NCBI GenBank assembly: GCA_963764685.1
Contig: CAVXTT010000019.1
Span: forward strand, 248,001 to 312,000
Direction of reading: 5' to 3'
Source of the DNA: CAVXTT01 sp963764685
GTDB lineage: Bacteria; Bacteroidota; Ignavibacteria; Ignavibacteriales; Ignavibacteriaceae
Length of the DNA stretch: 64,000 nt
In this document: piece by piece, positions 17,464-27,053 of the stretch
Layout: each line of letters starts with the position of its first letter
Position numbering within the stretch: the first letter of the stretch is position 1
The notes under the pieces: generated by a model
Seen by the model: the letters and a program-made list of their open reading frames with translations, nothing else
The model's database searches: none
Told to the model about the DNA's origin: nothing
Position numbers and translations under genes: made by a program

Positions 17464-19291
17464 TTCTTATCTCCCCCAGCTCCCGTTCTATATTTATTAT
17501 AACGGAAGCAGCTTCCTCATAAATGCTGTTCATTTGGGCTGCACCGTCCCGGGCCGGCGCAAATCTTATGAATTCACATTTATCAGAGGTTGTTTTAAGA
17601 TCATCAATAACGGGATACTGCTTATACCCCGTCTTTGCAAGTTCCTCTTCGGCACGCTCTATTGAATATTCTGAATTTGATATATGAAGCTTATCTTCAA
17701 GATATCCTATTAACGCCATTGAGATCTCATCATAAAACTCTTTTTCCTTAGCCTGATCCATCAGTACCTTTGCAGTTTTTAATCTTGCAAGAGCCGCTTT
17801 TCTTGCCCGCAGATATTTAAATCTTGCCTGGTTGCCCTGCAGATTATCATTCCGTCTCTTCCAAACCACTAAACCCATCAAAGCAAAGAGAGGAAAAGCA
17901 GCCGATACCCAGAATGCCGGCTGATATAAAAGCAGTACTGACGGTCTGCTTATTTCACCGGATGTTTTTATAAACCTTATATCATCGCCTAACATCCTTA
18001 TATCTTCTTTACCTGATAATCCTGTGAATAAGTTAAAGTTCCCTGTTCAATATTAATAGTATAGGAAGGGGTTTTTAAAGTGACATAAGATTTTTTAGCA
18101 GGGTCAAAATAAGAGAATTCAACAGGGGGTACTTCTTTTTTACCCGGCGTTCTTGGAATTAAAAGATATTCAATATTTTTCTTTCCCGAGATCTTTGCCC
18201 CCCGGTTTACCTGCTCGGAAGTTTTCGGTTCATACTTTTCGAAACCGGAGGGAAGATTTACTTCAGGAGATTTAAGCAGTTTTATATTCCCCGTACCTGA
18301 GATATTAAGTTTAAGGGTAACCGGTTCATTGGTTTTTGTATCAAGTTTATCAGTAGTTGAATTTAATGAAAAATCTCCCACAGCACCCTTAAAGAAATCA
18401 GGCTTATTCTGTTCAGGAAGAGGTAGTGACATTAACTTTTATTGTATTTGATTTTGCAGTGTATTCAACTGTTTCACCCCTGCCAAAAAAGGGATCATTA
18501 AAGAAATCATCAAATAGGGTTATCGCTTCTTTTCTTTTTTTCTGTAGCTGAACAGGAACTACAAGTTCAAAAGGAGTTACAGATAATTCACCTGTCTGAC
18601 TTGGAAACAGTGCTGCTTTTTTCAGAATACCAACTCTGAATTGTTTTCCATTTATAACTTCAGTTGTAAAGTTGATATTATTGGGAGTTTCTATTTCCTC
18701 AGACCAGAATCCCTGGTAGGACGGCAGCTTGGAAATCGACATCTGGGAAGCAATATTCACTCTTGTATAAAGTTTATATAGTAACGGTAACCTGCTCTCC
18801 CAAATAAACTTTCTGCTTATCGGCATAAGCTCTTATAAAAAGATTCTCTGCAATCTCTTTATTCGTTACTTTGAGCAATCATCCTTCTCCTGTTTCAGCT
18901 TTGGATGATCCTGGTACAACTTCAATTTTTATAGGATCAGTCTTAAAAGTTTTAGAGCCATTGTAATATTGAAGCAGAGCCAATTGTAAATTTTCCTATA
19001 GATCTTGCCTGTAGGTAATAGGAATATGTTCTAGAAGCAGATACTACCCCATTTATTATCTGCATACTTGTGGAGTGATTAGGTCCTGAAAGGATAAGAA
19101 AGTTAGTAAAGTCAGGTGCATTAACTTTTGAAACTGAATTTACATCTTCCCCGGAATATGTAAAAATACCTGCAGCTGATCATCTTAACCCAATTTTATT
19201 GCTGCCTGCCTGAGGCAGTAAACGATTGTGCCATTCACAGAAATAATAATAGCACATAAGATTAATATTGTAAGTTTCTAAACAGCCGCAT
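17453..19291 (-). pseudogene. batD: BatD (oxygen tolerance protein), broken by at least six single-base frameshifts
   Basis: The stretch between batC and batE encodes a full-length BatD only if read across frames. An ATG at 19291, 4 bases past the batC stop, opens a signal-peptide-like segment. Conserved BatD blocks then follow in order: NAPDFTNFLILSGPN, GVVSASRTYSYYLQARSIGK, YKLYTRVNIASQMSISKLP, LPLPEQNKPDFFKGAVGDFS, FSYFDPAKKSYVTL, LGDDIRFIKT and a transmembrane helix (AFWVSAAFPLFALMGLVVW). Frame changes are needed near 19268, 19183, 19168, 18967, 18778, 18429 and 18007, each a change of one base. For example, GTAAAGAAG at 18005-18011 lacks one A to give VKEDIRMLGDD. With blocks so well kept and only +/-1 shifts, sequence error is more likely than decay. 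Confidence 0.8.
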
Positions 19292-19295
19292 CTGT

Positions 19296-20045
19296 CTACC
19301 AGTCTTTTTCAGTTTTTACAGGTACACCTGTCTTCTTACGAAGCTTCTTTTGAAGATCCTTTTCATTATTCTTTAATGCATCAAGAATACGCTGTGCTTC
19401 CTCTTTGGATATTTCATTCTTCTGAGGCTGCTTTAAATTATCCTGTTTTGATGACTGATCCTGCGGAGGTTTATTCTGCTGCTGATCCTGTTGATTCTGT
19501 TGATCCTGTTTATTCTTCTGATCCTGATCTTTATTATCCTCATTTTGCTGGTTCTCATCCTTTTGATCCTGTTTATTTTTATCCTTATTCTGATCATTTT
19601 TCTTGTCCTTATCATTCTTCTGATTCAAAAGCGATAAGGCATAAGATAAATTGTATTTTGTATCCGCATCATCAGGGTTATTCTTCAGTGCACTTTTATA
19701 AGCTTCAATGCTTTCCTTTATCTTTTGAGATTTCAATAAAGAGTTGCCGATATTATGATATACTTTCGACTTGAGATCTTTATCCTGTGCTTTCCCCAGG
19801 GCAGAGGTATATGATTGAATTGCTTCATCATATTTCTGCTGTTTGTAATATGAATCACCAAGATTAAATTCTGCTTCAAAGTTCTCCGGATCTTTCTCAC
19901 GCCCCTTTAAGAAATTAACTTCCGACTCGCCGTATTCTTTTTCATTATACTTATCCACACCTTCATTTATAAGACTTGTGGTGCTCTGGGAATAAGCCTG
20001 TATAAAGGGCAATAAAATGAAAATCAAAACATATATTCTTTTCAC
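19296..20045 (-). CDS. batC: BatC: TPR protein with long Gln/Asn/Lys/Asp-rich tail
   Basis: Bat operon member of 249 residues, exported (signal peptide MKRIYVLIFILLPFIQAYS). Three TPR-like units occupy about 25-130 (VDKYNEKEYGESEVNFLKG; FNLGDSYYKQQKYDEAIQSY; NIGNSLLKSQKIKESIEAYK). From about 145 to 215 the sequence is almost only N, K, D, Q and E (for example NDQNKDKNKQDQKDENQQ), probably disordered. The last 40 residues return to a helical segment (ISKEEAQRILDALKNNEKDL), typical of BatC C-termini. The start overlaps the batB stop by 4 bases. It likely contributes to a membrane-associated complex with BatA, BatB and BatE, as proposed for this operon family. Confidence 0.9.
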   Translation of the reverse strand: MKRIYVLIFILLPFIQAYSQSTTSLINEGVDKYNEKEYGESEVNFLKGREKDPENFEAEFNLGDSYYKQQKYDEAIQSYTSALGKAQDKDLKSKVYHNIGNSLLKSQKIKESIEAYKSALKNNPDDADTKYNLSYALSLLNQKNDKDKKNDQNKDKNKQDQKDENQQNEDNKDQDQKNKQDQQNQQDQQQNKPPQDQSSKQDNLKQPQKNEISKEEAQRILDALKNNEKDLQKKLRKKTGVPVKTEKDW

Positions 20046-21083
20046 TGTTCTAATCCTAATCTTTTATTAAACTTCGTCAGCAAAGGAGATTTTCTTTCAG
20101 TCATCATAAATTCCAGAAATAATAACAGGATCGCAGGTATCAAAAAATAATAAAAGCGGTCCTCGTAATCAGTTACTTTCTTTATACCGAATTCCGCCTT
20201 CTCAAGTTTCGAGAGATCGCTGTAAATCATATCAAGCTGATCCTCGTAATTGGAACCGTGGAAGTATTTACCGTTCCCTTCAGAGGCTATCTTCTTTAAT
20301 ATATTCTGATCAAGTTTTGTAAGAACCACATTTCCCTGGTTGTCAGTTTTATAGCCTGTCTGCCGGCCATTCACATAAACAGGTATAGGGGCTCCTGCTG
20401 GTGAACCGAGTCCTATTGTATAAAATTTAATACCTTTTTCTACCGCTTTTTGGACAGCTTTCATTAACATTTCCTTCGTGATCCTCCCCATCAGTTATGA
20501 TAACTATCACCTTCTGGGTTGAGGTTTTTTCATCAAATGATTCTACTGCCATATCAACAGCTGGTGAAATAGCTGTACCTTGTGTTGGGATTGAATTTAC
20601 ATCTACTGCTGAAAGGAACAGGTTGGCAGCGGCATAATCCGTTGTTAACGGAAACTGCACAAATGCTTCACCAGAGAAGATTATCAGCCCTATCCTGTCG
20701 CCTCTTAATTTATTAACAAGATTTGATATCTGATACTTTGCTTTCTCCAGTCTGTTCGGTTTTATATCCTCTGCTTTCATACTTAATGAAACATCGAGAA
20801 GGATAAAAACATCTATCCCGGTCTGCTTTACTTCCTCAAGACGTGAGCCCACCTGCGGATTAGCTGCTGCAATTATTGTAAGTCCTAATGCAAGAAGCCA
20901 GATAATTGTTTTAATCCAGAACTTCTTTTTGCTGAATGAAGGAAGTATTACCTTATGAAGTTCCTTATCCGCAAATCTTTCAATTGCTTTCCTTCTCCTG
21001 AAGAACAAATACCAGGCAGCAGCACCCAGTACCGGCAGCAGGTATAATCCTGATAAATATTCGGGATGTGCAAATCTGAACAT
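20042..21083 (-). CDS. batB: BatB: von Willebrand A domain membrane protein (one frameshift near 20460)
   Basis: VWA-domain protein of the Bat complex, about 347 residues when repaired. N-terminal membrane helices (about 8-27 and 58-75) precede the VWA domain with FILLDVSLSMKAEDI (DxSxS metal site), then DRIGLIIFSGEAF, GTAISPAVDMA and VIVIITDGEDHEG. The upstream frame ends with an out-of-frame tail after HEGNVNE; the correct continuation AVQKAVEKGIKFYTIGLGSP lies in the next frame. The junction AATGAAAGCTGTCC needs one A removed from the AAA run at about 20459-20462. The second part ends with a transmembrane helix (YYFLIPAILLLFLEFMM). It directly follows batA with a 0-base gap. Confidence 0.88.
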
Positions 21084-22079
21084 TTATGGGAGCTTCCTGA
21101 ATATTGTACCTGATAAGCCGGCTTCAATTAACAGAAGAAATAATCCTGCACCAAGCCAGCTGTAAAATAATTCCTTAGCATTCCTGTAAGATGTAACTTC
21201 TATTTTGGTTTTCTCAAGCTTGTCAATCTCTTCATAGATCTTCTGCAGCGACCTGTTATCGGTTGCCCGGTAGTATTTGCCGTTCGTATTATTGGCAATT
21301 TCTTTAAGCACCGCTTCATCTATTTCCACAGGCACCATCTGGTACCGGATACCGAAAGGCGTCTGCACAGGATAAGGGGCTTGCCCCCTTGTGCCGACTC
21401 CGATGGTATAAATTCTTATTCCGAAAGTCTGAGCAATCTTGGATGCAGATACAGGGTCAACTTCCCCGGCGTTATTAACTCCATCTGTTAATAGAATAAT
21501 AATTTTACTCTTTGCGTCGCTGTCCTTAAGCCTGTTAACTCCGTTGGCAATTGCATTACCGATTGCGGTGCCGTCATCTATCATTCCGCTTTTTACCTGC
21601 AGAAGCAGGTTCCTCAGAACTGCATAATCAACAGTAAGAGGGCACTGGGTGAATGCTTCTCTTGAAAAAATAACCATTCCGATCCTGTCGCTTACCCTGC
21701 CTGAAATAAAATCATCTGTAACCTTTTTAGCAGCTTCAAGTCTGTTAGGAGAAAAATCTTCTGCAAGCATACTGCCGCTGATATCAAGAACCATTGCAAT
21801 ATCAATTCCTTCGGAATAAATATTCTCACCGCTTGAAAAGCTTTGGGGACGTGCAAGAGCAACTATTAAAACTCCAAGTGCTGCCAGCCTGAAAATAACC
21901 GGTATATTGTGCAGTCTTTCTCTCCACGTCCTCGGCACCTCCTTAAGAATGTTTAGAGAGGAATATGTAATAGCAGGCTGTCTTTTGCGTCCCATAAACC
22001 AATACCATAACCCTAGCAGAATGACAAGCGGAAGGAAATAGAGCACCCAGGGATAGGCAAAAGTTATTCCGTTAAACAT
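21084..22079 (-). CDS. batA: BatA: von Willebrand A domain membrane protein
   Basis: Intact 331-residue VWA protein. Two N-terminal membrane helices (about 8-27 and 57-75) are followed by the VWA domain with the complete MIDAS motif VLDISGSMLAED (DxSxS), then DRIGMVIFSREAF, GTAIGNAIANGVNRL (the threonine ligand) and IILLTDGVNNAGEVDP. A C-terminal helix (ELFYSWLGAGLFLLLIEAGL) anchors the end. It overlaps the upstream BatD-like gene by 8 bases. BatA and BatB are paralogues expected to sit side by side in the inner membrane, with VWA domains facing the periplasm. The retained MIDAS suggests metal-dependent ligand binding. Confidence 0.92.
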   Translation of the reverse strand: MFNGITFAYPWVLYFLPLVILLGLWYWFMGRKRQPAITYSSLNILKEVPRTWRERLHNIPVIFRLAALGVLIVALARPQSFSSGENIYSEGIDIAMVLDISGSMLAEDFSPNRLEAAKKVTDDFISGRVSDRIGMVIFSREAFTQCPLTVDYAVLRNLLLQVKSGMIDDGTAIGNAIANGVNRLKDSDAKSKIIILLTDGVNNAGEVDPVSASKIAQTFGIRIYTIGVGTRGQAPYPVQTPFGIRYQMVPVEIDEAVLKEIANNTNGKYYRATDNRSLQKIYEEIDKLEKTKIEVTSYRNAKELFYSWLGAGLFLLLIEAGLSGTIFRKLP

Positions 22080-23055
22080 TTTCTGCTTCCTTAATTTCGC
22101 TGACCTGTGCAGTAATGTTTACTATTTCATATGCCTGCTTCATCATAGCTTCATTTACAGAATTCAAAGGAATATATTTTGCAAACTTGACCAGGTCGGC
22201 ATTATTCAGGAAATCTGCTGTAAGTCCTGTAATATCTCCGGCTCCCGGCTGACGTTTAAGATGGTATAAAATTTCAGTAGAAGAAAGTTCCAGAGCAGGA
22301 AGATTAAACCGCTCCTCAAAATAATTTCTAATTATTTCTGTGATCCTGCTGTGATAAGCTTTTATTTCCCCTTTCTGCCACAGCTGCTCACCTTCAAGGT
22401 GCTTGAGAGCTTCCAGCGCTTTTATGTGAGGCGGAATAATAACTAATTTCTGCTTCGCAGGCTTCACTTCCCTGGAGCGTTTGTACCTGATATAAAAATA
22501 GTAAGCTGCATAGATAACGAGTAATCCTCCTAATATCCATAAAGCAATAATTCTCCAATCGGGAGGAAGTGTAAGAGGAGGTTTAATATCCTTTATATCC
22601 TCTTCAGCATTGATTTTTAGAGAATGCACTGTAAATTTCGTTTCATTGCTGTAAACAACAGACAATGTAGTGTCCTTTTCAAGAAGGAAAGCTACTCTTC
22701 CTGCTGTATCAAGGCCTTCACCGTATTTAACCGGGACGGGCGGGATCACTACATCTGCGGAATCATATCTGGAAAAAGTAAAATTATAGGTTGTTACTAC
22801 CTTGCCATCCCTGGTTTCTGTTTTAGGAGGCTGTTCAGCAAGGACATCGACATTGCTTATTTTCTTTTTTATATCGGGAGTTAATATGACAATGTTCTTA
22901 TCATAGGTAACCTCGACGGTATATGAAATGTAATCCCCGATGTTGTAATCAGTGGTATCGGTAAAAGACTTAATGGAAATTGACTGAGCGGACAGGTACC
23001 CTGAAAAAAGAATCAGAGTAATAATTACCGGAGAGAATCTTTTCAACATTACCAT
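22072..23055 (-). CDS. BatD-like/DUF4381-type membrane protein between DUF58 and batA
   Basis: Protein of 327 residues. The signal peptide (about 1-22) is followed by a periplasmic beta-sandwich-like domain (SYTVEVTYDKNIVILTPDIK; TTYNFTFSRYDSADVVIPP) that resembles the N-terminal part of BatD. One transmembrane helix is at about 170-190 (IIALWILGGLLVIYAAYYFY). A basic cytosolic domain (about 195-320) follows, with IPPHIKALEALKHLEGEQLW and ITEIIRNYFEERFNLPALEL, as in DUF4381-type proteins of VWA/MoxR operons. It overlaps the DUF58 gene by 7 bases and batA by 8. It probably bridges the cytosolic MoxR/DUF58 pair and the VWA membrane proteins, which is inference. Confidence 0.78.
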   Translation of the reverse strand: MVMLKRFSPVIITLILFSGYLSAQSISIKSFTDTTDYNIGDYISYTVEVTYDKNIVILTPDIKKKISNVDVLAEQPPKTETRDGKVVTTYNFTFSRYDSADVVIPPVPVKYGEGLDTAGRVAFLLEKDTTLSVVYSNETKFTVHSLKINAEEDIKDIKPPLTLPPDWRIIALWILGGLLVIYAAYYFYIRYKRSREVKPAKQKLVIIPPHIKALEALKHLEGEQLWQKGEIKAYHSRITEIIRNYFEERFNLPALELSSTEILYHLKRQPGAGDITGLTADFLNNADLVKFAKYIPLNSVNEAMMKQAYEIVNITAQVSEIKEAENV

Positions 23056-23924
23056 CTGTCTCCACGCATTTTGAAGAACCTTACAAGCGGCTTAACATAA
23101 TTCTCTCCTGTCTGCACCTCGATGCTGTCAAGTCTGCTTGTAAGAAATATAGACTTCCGGTATGCCATCATTTTCTTTCTGAGTGCCGCCAGTCCTTTCT
23201 TGAACTTCGGGTCACTGGTATCAACCCATCTCTGCTCTCCTGTTTCCGCATCAGCAAATTTTATAATACCCATTGAAGGAATTTCTGTTTCCCTTTGATC
23301 TTTTAATAATATTCCGATAAGGTCGTGTCTCTTTCCGACTGTCCTCATAATTCTTTCATATCCTTCATCCATAAAATCAGATATCAGAAAGACTATACTT
23401 CTCTTCTTGATTGCATTGTTGCAGTATTCAAGCGCTGCCTTGATATTAGTTGTTTTACCCTGCGGTTCAAATGAAAGTACTTCCCTGATTACCCTAAGAA
23501 CATGTTTCTTTCCTTTCTTCGGAGGGACGAATTTTTCTATTTTATCCGTAAAAAGGATAAGACCAACCTTGTCGTGATTCTTAAGTGCAGAAAATGCCAG
23601 GATAGCACTCATCTCGGCAGCCATTCTCTGTTTAGTTTTTTCAGTTGTTCCGAACAGAAGAGATCCGCTCAGATCAACCATGAGAATTAAAGTAAGTTCT
23701 CTCTCTTCCTCGAAGATCTTTATATAGGGGTGTCCGAATCTCGCAGTTACATTCCAGTCGATATTTCTTATGTCATCACCAAGCTGGTATTCCCGCACTT
23801 CCGAGAACTCCATTCCCCTCCCCTTAAAAACAGAATGGTACTCTCCGGAGAATACATGATTCACCAGACCCCTTGTTTTTATTTCAATCTGTCTGACCTG
23901 CTTAAAGAGTTCTTTATTGATCAT
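23049..23924 (-). CDS. DUF58 domain protein (VWA-like) of the MoxR-Bat operon
   Basis: Cytosolic protein of 291 residues in the DUF58 family, which always travels with MoxR ATPases. The family signature REYQLGDDIRNIDWNVTAR is at about 44-62, followed by a VWA-like fold with MVDLSGSLLFG and IVFLISDFMDEGYE. No membrane helix is visible. It starts one base before the moxR stop (ATGA-type overlap) and overlaps the next gene by 7 bases, so translation of the operon is tightly coupled. The likely role is to link the ATPase to the membrane Bat complex. Confidence 0.92.
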   Translation of the reverse strand: MINKELFKQVRQIEIKTRGLVNHVFSGEYHSVFKGRGMEFSEVREYQLGDDIRNIDWNVTARFGHPYIKIFEEERELTLILMVDLSGSLLFGTTEKTKQRMAAEMSAILAFSALKNHDKVGLILFTDKIEKFVPPKKGKKHVLRVIREVLSFEPQGKTTNIKAALEYCNNAIKKRSIVFLISDFMDEGYERIMRTVGKRHDLIGILLKDQRETEIPSMGIIKFADAETGEQRWVDTSDPKFKKGLAALRKKMMAYRKSIFLTSRLDSIEVQTGENYVKPLVRFFKMRGDRW

Positions 23925-24907
23925 TAAGGCACTTCAATCTTATTCAGAATCTCCTGGATTATATTCTCAGAGGTCAATTCTTCGGCTTCCGCTTCATAGG
24001 TTACTGCTACACGGTGTCTTAATACATCGGGACAAACAGCACGGACATCTTCAGGAATTACATATCCCCTTCTCTTAATGAATGCCATTGCCTTAGCGCT
24101 CAATGCAAGATTGATTGAAGCTCTTGGAGAAGCTCCATAACTTATCATATCGGTCAGATTAGCCATACCAAAGTCCTTAGGTGATCTTGTTGCAAATACA
24201 ATATCAAGAATATATTTTTCTATCTTCTCATCAACATAAACTTCGTGTATTAAATTTCTTGCGTTAAGTATATCCTGGGGTGACACTACCGGCTGAACAT
24301 TTAAACCGTCAAGGTTCACATTCTGCCTCATAATCTTAAGCTCTTCATCCCTGGAGGGATAAGTTATTTTTACCTTCAGCATAAAACGGTCGACCTGAGC
24401 CTCCGGAAGAGGATAAGTACCTTCCTGTTCAATTGGATTTTGTGTAGCCAGTACAAGAAAAGGTTCTTCCAGTTTATAAGTATGGTCGCCGATGGTTACC
24501 TGCCGTTCCTGCATTGCTTCAAGAAGAGCCGACTGCACTTTGGCGGGTGCCCTGTTTATTTCATCTGCAAGAATAAAATTAGAAAAAATAGGACCCTTAC
24601 GTATAAAGAAATTCCCTTCTTTCTGATTATAGATCATTGTACCTACCAGATCCGCGGGAAGCAGATCAGGCGTAAATTGTATCCTCTGGAAGTTAGCTTT
24701 CATTGCTGATGCAAGTGATTTTATGGCAAGGGTTTTAGCAAGACCGGGAACACCCTCAAGCAGGACGTGACCGTTTCCGAGCAGTCCGATTATAAGCCGT
24801 TCCACCATTGCCTTCTGACCAATGATAACCTTTCCTATTTCATTGAAAAGAAGATCAATAAAGGCACTTTCCTGTTTAATTTTTTCATTCAGAGCGGCAA
24901 TATCCAA
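23924..24907 (-). CDS. moxR: MoxR-family AAA+ ATPase
   Basis: First gene of the Bat operon, 327 residues. AAA+ motifs: Walker A EGVPGLAKT (about 53-61), Walker B FILADEINRAPAK (about 110-122), and sensor/arginine-finger regions ATQNPIEQEGTYPLPEAQVD (typical MoxR block) and YGASPRASINLALSAKAMAF. MoxR ATPases act as chaperone-like factors that work with VWA-domain proteins, here DUF58, BatA and BatB. Intact, with a normal length for the family. The upstream 80 bases separate it from the rlmI-like gene on the same strand; whether that gap carries a promoter is not visible. Confidence 0.94.
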   Translation of the reverse strand: MDIAALNEKIKQESAFIDLLFNEIGKVIIGQKAMVERLIIGLLGNGHVLLEGVPGLAKTLAIKSLASAMKANFQRIQFTPDLLPADLVGTMIYNQKEGNFFIRKGPIFSNFILADEINRAPAKVQSALLEAMQERQVTIGDHTYKLEEPFLVLATQNPIEQEGTYPLPEAQVDRFMLKVKITYPSRDEELKIMRQNVNLDGLNVQPVVSPQDILNARNLIHEVYVDEKIEKYILDIVFATRSPKDFGMANLTDMISYGASPRASINLALSAKAMAFIKRRGYVIPEDVRAVCPDVLRHRVAVTYEAEAEELTSENIIQEILNKIEVP

Positions 24908-24988
24908 TGATAACCTCTATTCTTTATTTAATGTTTTAATTGTGATCAGATTAGACGATAACAAAGTTAATAAGGTTGCAAAGCCTTT

Positions 24989-26164
24989 TCAAATTTTACT
25001 GACTTTAAACACCCCGAATTTAAGGTAGCTGGTTTCCACCATATACGGCAATTGAGGATGATCTAAAGATGCCTGGTTAAAATGTATCAACTGAAGCTCC
25101 CTCCCGGTTTTTTCACCCGCCCTGGTAATAATATCCAGAAAGGATCCTTTATCAAGATGAAATGAACAGGAGGAGGATACCAGATACCCCTTGTCTTTAA
25201 CAAGCTCAAGTGCCAATCGGTTTAACTTTTCATATCCTTTTTTAGCCTGCGGGAGGTTCTTTCTCCCCCTGGTAAATGCAGGAGGGTCAACCATTACAAC
25301 ATCATAATTCTCATTATTAGAGATTTTGTGAGTAAAGAGTTCAAATACATCAGCTTCGAAATAATTGACCGGTGCAGTTAACCCGTTAAGGCTGTAATTG
25401 TATTTAACAGATTCTACTTCTGTGGACGATGAATCAACAAAATCCATAGAAGCAGACCCTGCAGCAAGAGCATGAAGTCCGAAGCCCCCGGAATTACAGA
25501 ATGCATCTATACAGGTCTTACCTCTGCTGAATTTTTCAACAAAGAACCGGTTATCCACCTGATCGAAAAAGAATCCCGTCTTTTGCCCTTTTAGGAAATC
25601 TATCTTGTATCTGATCCTGCCGTCATCTATAAATTCTTCTTTCATTTCACCAAGATATATCTTATCCTCTGCCGGAAGTCCTTCCAGTGACCTGAAGTAT
25701 GGATCCTGCTTCGTGAAAATGTTCTCGGCTTTAAATTCCTCAGTAAGAATAGATACAATACCCCCGATGTTTCTTTCGATACCTGAGGAATTGATCTGCA
25801 GAACAAAGGTTGAATTATACTTATCAATTATAAGTCCCGGCAGATAATCACTTTCGCTGAACACCATCCGGAAGGATTCCCTTTGCGGATATAATTCCTT
25901 CCTTAATTTATAAGCATTTAAAATCTTCAATCTCAGCAGACTGTTAATATCCTCAGGATACTTGCTGTTTATTAAACGGACAGCGATAAGTGAATTCCTG
26001 TTGTAGAACCCTGCTCCGATATTTTTTTTCTTTGCAGAATACACTTCAACCAGGTCGCCATTTTCCGGATCTCCTTCAGTTTCGGTAATTTCATTGCTGA
26101 ATACCCAGAGATGACCATTCAATATACGCAGCTCTTCGTTTTTTTTAAGGTAGACTTTTTTCAC
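24989..26164 (-). CDS. rlmI: Class I rRNA methyltransferase, RlmI/RlmK-L type
   Basis: SAM-dependent methyltransferase of 391 residues with the RlmI layout. An N-terminal PUA-like RNA-binding domain (about 1-75, LKKNEELRILNGHLWVFSNE; DLVEVYSAKKKNIGAGFYN) is followed by a linker domain. The Rossmann methyltransferase domain has motif I CIDAFCNSGGFGLHAL, motif IV VMVDPPAFTRGRKNL and SSCSFHLDKGSF. RlmI of E. coli makes m5C1962 in 23S rRNA; the same substrate is likely but not certain here. It is transcribed divergently from the HAD phosphatase gene across a 134-base gap. Confidence 0.88.
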   Translation of the reverse strand: MKKVYLKKNEELRILNGHLWVFSNEITETEGDPENGDLVEVYSAKKKNIGAGFYNRNSLIAVRLINSKYPEDINSLLRLKILNAYKLRKELYPQRESFRMVFSESDYLPGLIIDKYNSTFVLQINSSGIERNIGGIVSILTEEFKAENIFTKQDPYFRSLEGLPAEDKIYLGEMKEEFIDDGRIRYKIDFLKGQKTGFFFDQVDNRFFVEKFSRGKTCIDAFCNSGGFGLHALAAGSASMDFVDSSSTEVESVKYNYSLNGLTAPVNYFEADVFELFTHKISNNENYDVVMVDPPAFTRGRKNLPQAKKGYEKLNRLALELVKDKGYLVSSSCSFHLDKGSFLDIITRAGEKTGRELQLIHFNQASLDHPQLPYMVETSYLKFGVFKVSKI

Positions 26165-26298
26165 AGTTATGTTCTTTCAGTACCTCCGTCCCCGGATGGG
26201 GGGTGAAGCTTAAATTTCTCAATAATCAGTAGCCAAAATAAAGTAATATTGATTAACTAAAACATTATTTATTTTTCCGGCAACAATAATTACAGGCT

Positions 26299-26943
26299 AT
26301 GAGACAGTTTGACGGGATTATTTTCGATGTTGACGGTACACTAACTTCCACCAATCAATTAATATTCGCTTCATTTAATCATATTGCAGGTAAATACCTT
26401 CGTAAGCAGTTCACCGACGAAGAAATTACGAAGATGTTCGGTCCCCCCGAAGATGTGATTATTAAAGAATGGTGTACTGATGATTATGAATCAGCCCGGA
26501 AGGATTACTACAGTTTTTATGAAGACAATCATTACATGGCGGATCTTTATCCCGGCATTAAGGAAATCCTAGATTATATAAAATCGAAAGAAGTTCTTCT
26601 CTCCATTTTCACCGGCAAGGGAAGAGAAGCTGCAAGCATCACTCTAAAGAAACTCGGGATATATGATCATTTCGATATGATAATCACAGGGGATGAGGTC
26701 AAAGAACATAAACCATCAGCCGAAGGTATTTTGTTATTTATTGATAATTATAAGCTTGATAAAGAAAAAGTCTTAATGGTAGGTGATGCCCCTTCCGATG
26801 TTAAGGCAGCCCACTCAGCAGGAATTAAGTGTGCTTCCGTAATATGGGACAGCTATGCGAAGAAGAAGATATTTAATCTGCAAACCGATTATATATTCCA
26901 TTCTGTAAAAGAATTAGAAGTATTTATAAAAAGTTCGTGCTGA
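26299..26943 (+). CDS. HAD-superfamily phosphatase (phosphoglycolate phosphatase-like)
   Basis: Cytosolic hydrolase of 214 residues. Motif I FDVDGTLTS (nucleophile Asp10, acid Asp12), motif II SIFTGKGR, motif III Lys in EHKPSAEG and motif IV MVGDAPSDVKAAHSAG are complete. The helical cap between motifs I and II fits subfamily I (Gph/PpaX-like). The substrate cannot be named; 2-phosphoglycolate or pyrophosphate are known for close relatives. The stop codon is followed at once by a short repeat (GTGCGGTC)2 that also follows pyrC. Confidence 0.88.
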   Translation: MRQFDGIIFDVDGTLTSTNQLIFASFNHIAGKYLRKQFTDEEITKMFGPPEDVIIKEWCTDDYESARKDYYSFYEDNHYMADLYPGIKEILDYIKSKEVLLSIFTGKGREAASITLKKLGIYDHFDMIITGDEVKEHKPSAEGILLFIDNYKLDKEKVLMVGDAPSDVKAAHSAGIKCASVIWDSYAKKKIFNLQTDYIFHSVKELEVFIKSSC

Positions 26944-26959
26944 CGTGCGGTCGTGCGGT
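26944..26959 (+). repeat. CGTGCGGTCGTGCGG tag directly after a stop codon
   Basis: Two copies of GTGCGGTC start right after the HAD-gene stop. The same 15 bases follow the stop of pyrC (39658-39672, minus strand). Confidence 0.75.
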
Positions 26960-26974
26960 CGAAGAATGTTGTTT

Positions 26975-27026
26975 GGACAGGCCGTCTAGAAAAACAGGTA
27001 AATTAACAAAACGAATCGGCCTGTCC
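26975..27026. repeat. A-type palindromic element (GGACAGGCCG ends), copy at 26975
   Basis: A 52-base unit bounded by the 10-bp inverted repeats GGACAGGCCG / CGGCCTGTCC. Its ends are identical to the A units at 45595, 45674, 48052 and 48131, while the interior (CTAGAAAAACAGGTAAATT...) differs from theirs. No gene was found in 26944-27232. Confidence 0.85.
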
Positions 27027-27053
27027 CCTTGCGCAGAAGTCAAAAACCTGTAC

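Noticed and set aside
19433..19615. Arg/Ile-rich open frame antiparallel in frame to batC
   Set aside because: It is the frame-shifted shadow of the Gln/Asn/Lys/Asp-rich tail of batC on the same strand.
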